Source: Acidobacteriota bacterium (GTDB lineage: Bacteria; Acidobacteriota; Blastocatellia; Pyrinomonadales; Pyrinomonadaceae). From it: a DNA stretch of 52,426 nucleotides. The notes under the pieces are model-generated. The model had not been told where the DNA came from, made no database searches, and worked only from the letters and a program-made list of their open reading frames with translations. The stretch is taken from NCBI GenBank assembly GCA_003223025.1, contig QHXR01000003.1:216164-268589 (forward strand), given 5' to 3'. The translations under genes and the position numbers were made by a program. Shown piece by piece: positions 9,786 to 17,986 of this stretch (positions are counted from its first letter, which is position 1; the number at the start of each line of letters is the position of its first letter).

Positions 9786-12416
9786 TTATTTGTAAAGCAA
9801 GTACGGTGCCCGTCTTTTCTCGAAGTCTTGAAGCGATTTTGACCACGACTTCTCGATCGTTTCAGCGTTATCTCCGCGCTTCACCATCTCGAGAATCTCA
9901 CCGTTAACGAGTAGTCGAGCGTATCGATCGACCTGCCAGTCGGTCGGGTAGAGTTTGCGAAGAGCGACCGCGATCTCGAGTCCGGTGCGGACGGATTCGA
10001 ACGCGTTTCGATCGGTGACGATGATGTTTATTCCGCTGACCTGCTCGTCTTTGAAGACGGAAGTATTCGGTTTGAATCTCACCGGCACAAATCTCACGCC
10101 CTTGATATTCTTTGCATTCAGGTAACTTGCGAGCTTCTGACCGTCGAGCCACGGAGCACCGACAACTTCGAACGGCGTGTCGGTTCCGCGTCCGACGCTT
10201 ACGTTTGTCGTCTCGAGAAGTCCGATGCCGGGATACAGCGTCGCCTCGTTCAGCGAGCGCATATTCGGCGACGGATTCACCCACGTCTGTCCCGTCTCAT
10301 CGAACCACATCGACCGCGACCAGTTTTCCATCTTGATAACGCGAAGATCGGCTCCGATCTTTCGCTCGGCGTTCATCATCTGACCGAGTTCTCCGATCGT
10401 TAGTCCGTAGCGGACCGGAATCGTATGAGCGGCGATGAAGGAAAGTTTGTCTTCTTCGGCGAGCCAGCCTTCGACATCGACACCGTTTATCGGGTTCGGC
10501 CGATCGAGGACATAAATTGGTTTGACCAATTTACTCGCTTCCTCCATCACATTCTTCAGCGTCGCCGTATAAGTATAGAAACGAGCACCGATGTCCTGGA
10601 TGTCATAGACGAGAACGTCGATATCCTTGAACGGCTCCGGTTTCGGCCGTCTGGATTCTCCGTACAGAGAGTAGACGGGCAGTCCGGTTTTCTCATCTTT
10701 CGTGTCGTTGATCTTCTCTTGATCTAACTCACCGCGGATCCCATGCTCGGGTGCGAATAGTGCGACGAGCTTTACGTTCTTTGCTTCAAAGAGAACATCG
10801 ATCGTCGGCTTCCCTGCGAAGTTTCGTCCGGTGTGATTTGTGACGAGTCCGACGCGTTTGCCTTCGAGCTCTTTGAAACCGTTGCGTTCTAGAACATCAA
10901 TTCCATTTAGTACGGTTTGATTCTTCGGAATAACTGATAACTGAGAACTGATAACTGATAACTGTTTTTTTCTCTCGACGAAGCCCGGGATCTGTGCGGT
11001 GACCGCGGCATTGTATTCAGCCTCGGCCTGCTTGAATTTCTCGATCGGCGTATCCTCGATCGCGGATGCGACGATGGTCGCAACTTTCGCACGCAGCGGA
11101 CCGACATCACCTTTTCCGTCGGGGTGAACTCGATTCGACATGAAGACGACAAACGTCTGCGAGACGGGATCGATCCAGACACTCGTGCCGGTGAATCCCG
11201 TGTGGCCGAATGATCCGAGCGGAAAGAGTTCACCCCGATTCGAAGAGAATGATGTGTTGATGTCCCATCCGAGTCCACGCGTCGCTCCGTCCTCTGAGAC
11301 GACGACGGGGCGCGTCATCAGTGCGATCGTCTGGGCTGACAAAATGCGCGTCGGATGAGAGGCGGAACCGGGAGCGGTAGCGACCGGGTCACCCGTCACC
11401 GGTCTGAGTACTCTTGATCGACGGGACACCCGGTCGCTACCGCTCGCGGTTCCGCCCGGTGCGATCCCATTGTTGAGGATCATCTGGCAGTATCGTGCGA
11501 GATCATCAGCGGTGGAGAATAGTCCGGCGTGGCCGGCGACTCCGCCCATGCGGAAAGAAGTCGGATCATGCACTGTCCCGCGAAGAATTTGGGAGCCCGT
11601 CCTGTCGTCTCCTTCGAAGGCTGAACCGAGGTAGCTATTCTGGCCTCTGATGTTTTCGGTCGGGGCAATCATTTCTCCCGGGCGTAACTGCGAAACAGGA
11701 ATTTCGTTGGCTCCAGTTCCGCTAATAGAATAATCTCGGTGGAAACGAAACATTGCACCCAATCGTGGCGCTAGGTTGACTGCAATAAATTGATCGAGAC
11801 TTGTTCCGGTTGTTCGATAAACTATCTCCCCCAACACAATGAACCCGATATCCGAATACACAAACTTCGTCCCCGGAGGCGTTCGAAGCTTTTCTTTCTT
11901 CAACGCCGCGAGCATTCCCTCGCGACCCGTCCATTTTTCTTTTAAATCGAAGTCCGGTGCGTAACCGGATGTGTGGGTGAGCAGTTGTTGGATGGTTACC
12001 CTCTTCGCTTGCTCGTCATCGATGTCGGGAATGTACTTCCCGATCGTATCGTTGAGTCGAAGCTTGCCCTGCTCGACGAGGATCATGATCGAAGTCGCCG
12101 TCGCGATCGGTTTCGTCAGCGAAGCGACATCGAAGATCGTATCGATCGTCATCTTCTCGACAGTCGGAACGAGCGAGCGATTGCCGAATGCTTTTCTGTA
12201 AACGATCTTCCCTTTATGTCCGACGATGATGACCGCCCCGGGAAGTTTTTTATCGGCGATGTCGGCAAGTACAAGAGGTTCGATCTGTTCGAGTTTCGCC
12301 GCGTTCATCCCGACAGATTGCGGCGATGCGACAGGCAAGCCTTGCGCAAAAGCGTGGGCGCAGAGAAGGCAAAGAAAAAAAGAAAACGTGGTGATTCTAG
12401 CTAGCGAGGTGTTCAT
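9786..12416 (-). CDS. Secreted AmiE-like serine hydrolase fused to NamZ/DUF1343 exo-muramidase
   Basis: A signal peptide (residues 1-26) is followed by a class C beta-lactamase/AmiE domain (about 30-450) with SLTK at 99-102, YSD at 187-189 and HTG at 405-407. A DUF1343 domain follows (about 503-876) with GLVTNHTG, LFAPEHGIRG, YDIQDIGARFYTY and NPSPNMRS. In Bacillus subtilis the homologous activities are separate neighbours: AmiE removes peptides from MurNAc and NamZ releases terminal MurNAc from glycans. Here they are one polypeptide of 876 aa, acting outside the cytoplasm. Two in-frame repeat insertions are visible, at about residues 321-353 and 485-496. ATG at 12416 is used; the next upstream start is TTG. 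Confidence 0.93.
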   Translation of the reverse strand: MNTSLARITTFSFFLCLLCAHAFAQGLPVASPQSVGMNAAKLEQIEPLVLADIADKKLPGAVIIVGHKGKIVYRKAFGNRSLVPTVEKMTIDTIFDVASLTKPIATATSIMILVEQGKLRLNDTIGKYIPDIDDEQAKRVTIQQLLTHTSGYAPDFDLKEKWTGREGMLAALKKEKLRTPPGTKFVYSDIGFIVLGEIVYRTTGTSLDQFIAVNLAPRLGAMFRFHRDYSISGTGANEIPVSQLRPGEMIAPTENIRGQNSYLGSAFEGDDRTGSQILRGTVHDPTSFRMGGVAGHAGLFSTADDLARYCQMILNNGIAPGGTASGSDRVSRRSRVLRPVTGDPVATAPGSASHPTRILSAQTIALMTRPVVVSEDGATRGLGWDINTSFSSNRGELFPLGSFGHTGFTGTSVWIDPVSQTFVVFMSNRVHPDGKGDVGPLRAKVATIVASAIEDTPIEKFKQAEAEYNAAVTAQIPGFVERKKQLSVISSQLSVIPKNQTVLNGIDVLERNGFKELEGKRVGLVTNHTGRNFAGKPTIDVLFEAKNVKLVALFAPEHGIRGELDQEKINDTKDEKTGLPVYSLYGESRRPKPEPFKDIDVLVYDIQDIGARFYTYTATLKNVMEEASKLVKPIYVLDRPNPINGVDVEGWLAEEDKLSFIAAHTIPVRYGLTIGELGQMMNAERKIGADLRVIKMENWSRSMWFDETGQTWVNPSPNMRSLNEATLYPGIGLLETTNVSVGRGTDTPFEVVGAPWLDGQKLASYLNAKNIKGVRFVPVRFKPNTSVFKDEQVSGINIIVTDRNAFESVRTGLEIAVALRKLYPTDWQVDRYARLLVNGEILEMVKRGDNAETIEKSWSKSLQDFEKRRAPYLLYK
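10930..10964. repeat. Five tandem heptamers inside the AmiE-NamZ linker
   Basis: Four copies of ATAACTG and one AGAACTG stand in tandem (35 nt). The gene reads them on the minus strand as the linker peptide QLSVISSQLSVI, between the serine hydrolase and NamZ domains. The frame is preserved. The linker is a tolerant position for such an expansion. Confidence 0.85.
11362..11454. repeat. In-frame inverted repeat inside the AmiE domain
   Basis: The arms at 11362-11389 and 11427-11454 are complementary at 27 of 28 positions and share the GGAACCG...GCGGTAGCG core of the intergenic pair at 1994/2070. The element is translated as an Arg/Ser/Gly-rich segment of about 31 residues. It falls between the two otherwise contiguous conserved blocks ending LNNGIAPG and starting RILSAQTIALM. 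Confidence 0.85.
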
Positions 12417-12462
12417 TACCAATCAAACTTCCGAGTCGCCGGCGACGACAAACATCTTCTGA

Positions 12463-12677
12463 GTCGCCAAAGGCGACAAACATTAAAGCCTAGGGTTGAG
12501 GCCGAACAGGCCGAAACCCTAGGTAAGATTACAAAAACGAATCGGTCGCTGAAGGCGACCAACAATGCTGACAATTGTTCGTCGCTTTCAGCGACGGAAT
12601 CCTGGTGGATCTTACCTAGGGATTCGCTCGTTCCTCGCTCATCCCTAGGCTTTATTGTGCGTCGCCTTTGGCGACAA
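12463..12677. repeat. Large nested palindrome with CCTAGG arms
   Basis: The outer arms carry GTCGCCAAAGGCGAC and AAAGCCTAGGG; an inner pair carries CGTCGCTTTCAGCGACG-type palindromes. The whole could fold as a cruciform with side hairpins. It fills part of the gene-free interval 12423-12870 and is closely related to the element at 32736-33001. No coding potential is evident. Confidence 0.8.
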
Positions 12678-12715
12678 GAATTTCTCCCGCGTTGCGGGTG
12701 CGCCTCCGCGCCTTC

Positions 12716-12866
12716 CTTCTCCGCGTCTCCGCGTCTCCGCGTCTCCCCGTCCCCGCGCCTTCCGTCTCCCCGTCCCCGCGCCTTCCGTCTCCCCGTCTCC
12801 GCGTCCCCGCGTCCCGGCGTCTCCGCCTCCCCGCGTCCCCGCGTCCCCGCGTCTCCGCGTCGCGAC
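12716..12866. repeat. C-rich octamer tandem tract (CCGCGTCT variants)
   Basis: About 150 nt are made of degenerate octamers such as CCGCGTCT, CCCCGTCC and CCGCGCCTT. The complementary strand is a long purine-rich G-rich tract. It ends just after the LysR gene's stop codon. A shorter piece of the same repeat type is translated in the nagZ N-terminus near 19676-19715. Confidence 0.85.
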
Positions 12867-12870
12867 AAAA

Positions 12871-13788
12871 TCACTTCCGAGCTTTGAGCTCTTTCTCTCT
12901 CTCAACAAAACTTTCCTTACACAATTTCACGAACTCTTTCCCGATAGGAGAGAAATGTCCGCCGCGTAAACGCGCGAGTCCGAGCTCCCACTTGATCTCG
13001 GCACCTTCGATGAACCACGCGATGATCTTTCCTTCTTTGATGTCCTTATTAACGCTCTTCGCACCGGCCATTCCGACGCCGAGGCCGTTCGCGACCATTT
13101 CGTTGATCGCTTCCTGACGAGAGAGCTCCATCGAAATGTTCGGTTTCACATTCGCCGCCGAGAAAAATTCGTCGATCATCCGCCGCGTGTTTCCGCCGCG
13201 TTCGCCGAGGATCAATTTCTCCGCCGCGAGAGTTGCTGCGCTGATGTACTTTTCTTTCGCGAGCGGATGTTTCGGATGTGCGATCGCGACGATCTCATCG
13301 GAGAAGAGCGATTCGGTCGTGACATTCGTATTGTCGACCGGCAGAGAGATGAACGCCGTGTCGAGCTCGCCGTGCATGATCCGATCGACTAGTCGCGTGC
13401 TTGTTCCCGACGCGACCGACAATTCCGAATTCGGAAACGTCTCTTTCAACCGCTGCATGATCGTCGGCAGTTGATGCATCGCAAACGTCCCGGACGCCGA
13501 GCCGATGCGCAAACGACCGTACTCGGCTCCGGCGACTTCGGCGATCTCGGCGAGCGCGGAATCATGCTCGCGCAGAATTTTTCTCGCCCGCTCGAGCAAG
13601 TATTCGCCGGCTTCGGTTAGGATCACGCGACGCGGTGTGCGCGTGAACAACTGAAGTCCGACCTCGTCCTCGAGCTGCCGGATCTGCATCGATATCGCGG
13701 CCTGCGTGACATTCACTCGTCGCGCACCGGCTGTAAACGTCTTCGCCTCCGCGATCGCAAGAAACGCCTTGAGCTGTCTGATTTCCAT
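12871..13788 (-). CDS. LysR-family transcriptional regulator
   Basis: The 305-aa protein has an N-terminal winged HTH (residues 1-60: MEIRQLKAFLAIAEAKTF, then VTQAAISMQIRQLEDEVG) and a LysR substrate-binding domain from about 90 to the end. The regulator is encoded divergently from the amino-sugar kinase, the usual arrangement for a LysR protein controlling its neighbour. It may therefore respond to a wall-derived sugar; the ligand is unknown. ATG at 13788 is preferred because the longer frame runs back through an inverted repeat (13795-13853) and homologues start at MEIRQL. Confidence 0.93.
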   Translation of the reverse strand: MEIRQLKAFLAIAEAKTFTAGARRVNVTQAAISMQIRQLEDEVGLQLFTRTPRRVILTEAGEYLLERARKILREHDSALAEIAEVAGAEYGRLRIGSASGTFAMHQLPTIMQRLKETFPNSELSVASGTSTRLVDRIMHGELDTAFISLPVDNTNVTTESLFSDEIVAIAHPKHPLAKEKYISAATLAAEKLILGERGGNTRRMIDEFFSAANVKPNISMELSRQEAINEMVANGLGVGMAGAKSVNKDIKEGKIIAWFIEGAEIKWELGLARLRGGHFSPIGKEFVKLCKESFVEREKELKARK

Positions 13789-13794
13789 TTTGTT

Positions 13795-13853
13795 TTGAGT
13801 ACCGCCTTTAGGCGGCAATTGAAAATAACGGGCCGCCCAAAGGCGGGACTCAA
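13795..13853. repeat. Inverted repeat in the LysR/kinase divergent region
   Basis: Arms 13795-13816 and 13832-13853 (22 nt each, about 20 matching) carry TTGAGT and the GCCTTTAGGCGGC / GCCGCCCAAAGGCGG core. It sits immediately upstream of the LysR start codon and could serve as a dispersed repeat, a hairpin in the LysR leader, or both. Confidence 0.7.
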
Positions 13854-13885
13854 AGCGATGCGACATCACGCATGCTTATCGCTTA

Positions 13886-13901
13886 CATAAAATCCGTTAT
13901 G
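13886..13901. promoter_or_regulatory. Candidate LysR operator (CATAA-N6-TTATG)
   Basis: A short interrupted dyad CATAAAATCCGTTATG lies between the divergent genes, in an AT-rich patch of otherwise GC-rich DNA. LysR proteins bind T-N11-A-like dyads, and the spacing here is one base short of the textbook form. The assignment is tentative. Confidence 0.35.
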
Positions 13902-13940
13902 TTTGATTATAAGTCAAGTTTGCTCAAGAATAATCTCCCA

Positions 13941-14918
13941 ATGGCCACTTCCCCAACAGACGGCAAGAGAAAGCAGCGATCCCACCAGGTCTATCTCGGC
14001 GTCGACGGCGGCGGGACCAAGACGCAAATCGCGGTGATGAATGAGTCTCGCGAGGTTACATGCGAAGGTTTAGCCGGCCCGTCAAACCCGCTTCGAGTCG
14101 GTGTCGAAACCGCAGTTACAAATATTGCAAAGGCGATCAACGAAGCATGTGATCGCGGCGGAGTGTCGCGCGGAGACATCGCAGCAGCGACACTCGGACT
14201 CGCGGGCGTACGTCGCGCCGACTTGAAGCGCAGCGTGAAAGAAAGTTTCATCAAACGCCTCGGGATAAGAAAGGTCGAGGTTGTTACCGATGCCGAGATC
14301 GCGCTCTATGCGACGACGCAGGGTAAGCCCGGTCTCGTCGTCATCGCCGGAACGGGTTCAGTCTGTCTAGGCAAAAATGAGAAGGGCGAGATGGCGATCT
14401 CCGGCGGATGGGGGCCGCTCGCAGGAGATGAAGGCGGCGGCGTCGGGATCGCGCAGCAAGCTTTGCACACGATCGCGAAAGCATCCGACGGACGCGGAGT
14501 TCCGACGATGCTGAGCCAGCGAGCTTCGGAATACTTTCGTGCATCGGGTCCGGAGAATTTGATCGTCGCGATCTACTCGCCGCAGGTTGATAACAGTCGC
14601 ATCGCGGGATTTGCTCGACTCGTCGTCGAGACCGCGCAGGATGGAGATGAGATCGCGATCGGAATTTTGAAAGACGCAGGATTCGAACTGGGACTCGCCG
14701 CGTGCGCCGTCATCGAAAAACTCGGACTCGAAAACAGCAAGGTTCCGATCGGGTGCGTCGGCAGCGTCTTTCATGCCGGTTCTCTGCTCACGAATCCCAT
14801 GCTCGAGAAAGTCCGGTCATGCGCCGCCAAAGCATTTCTCACCGAACCTTCGATGGCACCCGCCCACGCCGCCGCACTCATGGCATTCCAAACACCTCAG
14901 AACGGAAACCGACGCTGA
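13941..14918 (+). CDS. BadF/BadG-family amino-sugar kinase (GlcNAc/MurNAc kinase-like)
   Basis: The 325-aa protein shows the actin-like ATPase fold. Phosphate-1 motif GVDGGGTKT lies at residues 20-28; GLAGVRRADL, VVIAGTGSVCLG and the glycine-rich ISGGWGPLAGDEGGG follow, as in GlcNAc kinases of the BadF/BadG/BcrA/BcrD family. Clostridium MurK, a GlcNAc/MurNAc kinase, belongs to this family. In this context it would make MurNAc-6-P for MurQ and GlcNAc-6-P for NagA. Start ATG 13941 leaves room for a divergent promoter; in-frame starts at 13872 and 13899 are possible but lie in the candidate operator. Confidence 0.85.
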   Translation: MATSPTDGKRKQRSHQVYLGVDGGGTKTQIAVMNESREVTCEGLAGPSNPLRVGVETAVTNIAKAINEACDRGGVSRGDIAAATLGLAGVRRADLKRSVKESFIKRLGIRKVEVVTDAEIALYATTQGKPGLVVIAGTGSVCLGKNEKGEMAISGGWGPLAGDEGGGVGIAQQALHTIAKASDGRGVPTMLSQRASEYFRASGPENLIVAIYSPQVDNSRIAGFARLVVETAQDGDEIAIGILKDAGFELGLAACAVIEKLGLENSKVPIGCVGSVFHAGSLLTNPMLEKVRSCAAKAFLTEPSMAPAHAAALMAFQTPQNGNRR

Positions 14919-14924
14919 ATTCCT

Positions 14925-15098
14925 CGTCGCTTAGCGACGTTTGCATTTAGCCGTGGCCCTTCAGGCCACGGTATATCCGTGAAAACATCACGTCGCGTTA
15001 GCGACTACCGAGCTCAGGCGTCGCTACGCGACGCGCATCCTTTGAAAGCCTTCCGTGGCCTGAAGGGCCACGTCTAAATGCAAATGTCGCTCTGCGAC
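14925..15098. repeat. Nested palindromes with GCCGTGGCC arms
   Basis: Outer arms include GCATTTAGCCGTGGCCCTTC and its complement near 15050-15085, flanked by small CGTCGCTTAGCGACG-type hairpins. Inside are further CGTCGCGTTAGCGACT and GCGTCGCTACGCGACGC palindromes. The block occupies the gap between the kinase and the DUF2231 gene and belongs to the same broad family as 23164-23382, 44127-44232 and 51546-51755. Confidence 0.8.
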
Positions 15099-15216
15099 AA
15101 AAACAAGGCATTCCAATTCCAGTGCGGCATATTGATTGCTCGACATTGAATTACCCGCAGAGAGTGTTTCGATTCGAAACGCACACGACTGCGCATTTTT
15201 CAAGGAGGCCATTCAA

Positions 15217-15717
15217 ATGGAAAGCAAAGCAAGGTTTTTGGGGCATTCGATTCATCCGATCCTTATCGTATTCCCGCTCGGCCTACTGGCAACGGCTGTC
15301 GTTTTCGACATTATTTATCTGATCTGGGGAAATCGCGACATGGCGTCGGTCGCATACTGGATGATGGCAGCTGGTATCGTCGGCGGACTGATCGCCGCGC
15401 CGTTCGGGTTGATCGACTGGCTTGCGATCCCGTCGGGCACGCGTGCAAAGACGATCGGGCTGTTGCACGGCGGAGCTAATCTGCTTGCCATTCTATTATT
15501 CGCCGGCAGTTGGTGGCTTCGACACGATGTTCCGGAACATCCGGAAACTATGGCAAGCGTACTGTCGTTTGTCGGAGCGGCCGTCGCGGGACTCGGTGGA
15601 TGGCTCGGCGGCGAACTTGTCGAACGTCTCGGGGTCGGAGTTCACGATGGTGCGAATCTTGACGCACCGAGCTCGCTCTCGAACGCATCAGCGAGATCGA
15701 CGACCGCACGGACTTAA
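15217..15717 (+). CDS. DUF2231 membrane protein
   Basis: The 166-aa protein begins MESKARFLGHSIHPILIVFP, the DUF2231 signature in which conserved His residues precede the first membrane helix. Four hydrophobic helices lie at about residues 12-32, 41-60, 76-95 and 110-130. A polar tail follows that mentions no known motif. The start is fixed by a perfect AAGGAGG at 15203-15209. DUF2231 proteins are inner-membrane proteins of unknown function, sometimes with haem-like His pairs. The stop lies 12 nt before the next ATG, so it forms an operon with the SDR gene. Confidence 0.82.
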   Translation: MESKARFLGHSIHPILIVFPLGLLATAVVFDIIYLIWGNRDMASVAYWMMAAGIVGGLIAAPFGLIDWLAIPSGTRAKTIGLLHGGANLLAILLFAGSWWLRHDVPEHPETMASVLSFVGAAVAGLGGWLGGELVERLGVGVHDGANLDAPSSLSNASARSTTART

Positions 15718-15729
15718 GGAGTGGTAGTA

Positions 15730-16752
15730 ATGGCAGTAAATCTAAAACGTCTTAGTGATCAGGTAATGGTGATCACCGGTGCATCGAGCGGCATAGGCTT
15801 GACGACCGCTCGAATGGCGGCGGAAAAAGGTGTGCGCCTCGTGCTTGCCTCACGTAATGAAGAAGCACTTGCGAAATTAGCCGATGAGATCACGAATGCC
15901 GGCGGCGAAGCAGTTTATATCGCCGCCGACGTCGGCATTTTTGGAGACGTGAAGAAGATCGCCGCTGAAGCACTAAACAAATTCGGAGGATTCGACACAT
16001 GGGTCAACAACGCCGGAGTTTCGATCTACGGAAAACTTATGGCGGTCCCGATTCAGGACATGCGCCAACTCTTCGAGACTAACTTTTGGGGAATGGTATA
16101 CGGCTCGCTCGTCGCGGCGAGCAACATGAAAGCGAGCGGAGGCGCGATCATCAACATCGGGAGCACGCTGTCCGATCGCGCGATCCCGATCCAGGGCATT
16201 TACTGCGCGTCGAAACATGCGGCGAAAGGATTCACGGACGCTCTCCGGATGGAGCTCGAGGCGGACGGATTTCCTATCTCGGTGACGCTTATCAAGCCGT
16301 CGGCCATCAACACGCCTTACAAAGAACACGCAAAGAATTATCTCGGGATCCAACCCGAGAATCCGCCTCCGGTTTACGCTCCGGAAACGGTCGCTGAGGC
16401 CATACTTCATTGCGCCGAAAATCAAGTTCGCGATCTCTTCGTTGGGGGTGCGGGCAAAGCTTTGTCGACCATCGGCGAATATGCTCCGCGTCTGACGGAT
16501 CGAATTATGGAAACGACGATGCTTGGGCAGACCGCGAATGACGCACCTGACTCTGACCGCGCGCTCGAAGGACTTTACGAACCGAACGACTCACGTCTAA
16601 GTGAACGCGGAAATTACGACGGCCATGTTGCGGAGAGCAGTCTCTATACAAAAGCGAGTCTTCATCCGGTGCTAACCGGAACCGCGCTTGCCCTCGGAGC
16701 TGCCGGTCTCGCGTACACGTTTTACGCGAAGCGGAATTCCCGCGAGCACTAG
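15730..16752 (+). CDS. Short-chain dehydrogenase/reductase with C-terminal membrane-anchor extension
   Basis: The Rossmann SDR core (residues 1-255) has cofactor motif TGASSGIG, structural WVNNAGVS, catalytic Ser in NIGSTLSD and YCASK (Tyr-x3-Lys). About 90 extra residues follow and end in a hydrophobic segment (GTALALGAAGLAYTFYA) that could anchor it to the membrane. It uses NAD(P)H to oxidise or reduce an unknown alcohol/ketone. ATG 15730 has AAGGAG at 15716-15721, which overlaps the upstream stop region, supporting translational coupling with the DUF2231 gene. The pair seems unrelated to amino-sugar salvage. Confidence 0.9.
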   Translation: MAVNLKRLSDQVMVITGASSGIGLTTARMAAEKGVRLVLASRNEEALAKLADEITNAGGEAVYIAADVGIFGDVKKIAAEALNKFGGFDTWVNNAGVSIYGKLMAVPIQDMRQLFETNFWGMVYGSLVAASNMKASGGAIINIGSTLSDRAIPIQGIYCASKHAAKGFTDALRMELEADGFPISVTLIKPSAINTPYKEHAKNYLGIQPENPPPVYAPETVAEAILHCAENQVRDLFVGGAGKALSTIGEYAPRLTDRIMETTMLGQTANDAPDSDRALEGLYEPNDSRLSERGNYDGHVAESSLYTKASLHPVLTGTALALGAAGLAYTFYAKRNSREH

Positions 16753-16772
16753 TGGTGAGTTCTATGTCGTTA

Positions 16773-16855
16773 TTAACCGCAGATAACGCGGATGACGCAG
16801 ATAAAGGGATAAGTTGGATTTCTTGATCTGCGTCATCCGTGTTATCTGCGGTTAA
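16773..16855. repeat. Inverted repeat, TTAACCGCAGATAA family
   Basis: Arms 16773-16802 and 16826-16855 (30 nt) match with one mismatch. A related copy lies at 26567-26644, and related half-sites flank the GxxExxY gene near 30026 and 30546. It lies just upstream of murQ, so the long upstream extension of that frame is rejected. Confidence 0.85.
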
Positions 16856-16916
16856 TTGCGCCGCAGTATCGTCTACCTGCTTGCCTTTTTTTCCAAAGTA
16901 TTCTCTTATACTTAAA

Positions 16917-17810
16917 GTGATTCCTATAACTGAAACCGATAACCCGAAGACGTCGGAGATCGATAAAGTTTCGACTCTCGACGCCGTTCGGCTCATCAAT
17001 AACGAAGACAAATCCGTCGCTGATGCGATCGAGAAAGTGCTCCCCGAGACCGCGAAAGCGATCGATGAGATCGTCGTGCGTCTGCAGAGTGGCGGACGGC
17101 TTTTTTATATCGGTACGGGTACGAGCGGAAGGCTCGGAGTGCTTGATGCGTCTGAAATTCCTCCGACGTTCGGAGTGTCGTACGATCTGATCCAAGGCGT
17201 CATCGCCGGCGGATACGACGCGCTTCATAAAGCGACCGAGTCCAGCGAAGACAACAACGAACAGGGCGCCGAAGATCTGAAAGAGCGCGGTCTCAATTGG
17301 AAAGACGCAGTCGTGGGAATCGCTGCTTCGGGCCGAACTCCATATACGATCGGCGCCGTGAAGTACGCACGCGAGCTCGGTTGTTTCACCGCATGCATCG
17401 TCTGCAATCCGGATTCGAAGATAACCGAAACGGTCGATATCGCCATCGTTCCGGTCGTGGGCCCCGAGGCGATCACGGGCTCGACCCGCATGTAAGCCGG
17501 TACTGCGCAGAAGTTGATCCTGAACATGATCTCGACGGTCGCGATGATCCGACTCGGCTATGTGAGCGGCAATCATATGACGAACATGAAAACGTCGAAC
17601 GAAAAACTTCAGTATCGAGCCGTCCGCATTTTAATGGACGAAGCAAAAATCGATGAAGTGACGGCGACCAAGTTGATGGAGAATGCCGGCGGCGATCTAC
17701 GCGTCGCACTTGTAATGCATCGAGCGAACGCCGATCTTCGCTCCGCCCAAACAGCACTCGAGAGATCGTCTTATGTAGTCGATGCGGCCGTGAGTGCTTT
17801 AGAGAAATAA
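16917..17810 (+). pseudogene. murQ: N-acetylmuramic acid 6-phosphate etherase, interrupted by one in-frame TAA
   Basis: MurQ splits D-lactate from MurNAc-6-P, giving GlcNAc-6-P for NagA. The SIS-domain signatures are intact: GTGTSGRLGVLDASE, PPTFGVSYDLIQG, GIAASGRTPYTIGA and VVGPEAITGSTRM. The frame stops at 17493-17495 (TAA) exactly where homologues have Lys in the TR-x-KAGTAQK motif. It then continues in the same frame with AGTAQKLILNMIS and a normal C-terminus to 17810. Total length including the stop, 298 codons, matches the family. AAA to TAA is a single substitution. It may be a true nonsense mutation, a read error, or a readthrough site. The start is uncertain; GTG 16917 is favoured. 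Confidence 0.88.
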
Positions 17811-17888
17811 GATGTTGGCGAAAAGTAGTTTTGTCACAGCCCGGTTACCTTTTTAGTCGTGACGACTCCGGTCCCGCGCACAACAATC

Positions 17889-17962
17889 GTGTTTTCGTGT
17901 AAGTTCGTGGTTCCAGTTCTGAAGCTCATAGGACTTGGAACCGCGAACTTACACGAAAACAC
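17889..17962. repeat. Inverted repeat, TTCGTGTAAGTTCGTGG family
   Basis: Arms 17889-17914 and 17937-17962 match at 25 of 26 positions. It separates murQ from the symporter gene. A related, longer and less perfect pair lies at 19521-19623 between the symporter and nagZ. Confidence 0.82.
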
Positions 17963-17986
17963 ACTGACGAAATCAGCGTTCGAAAA

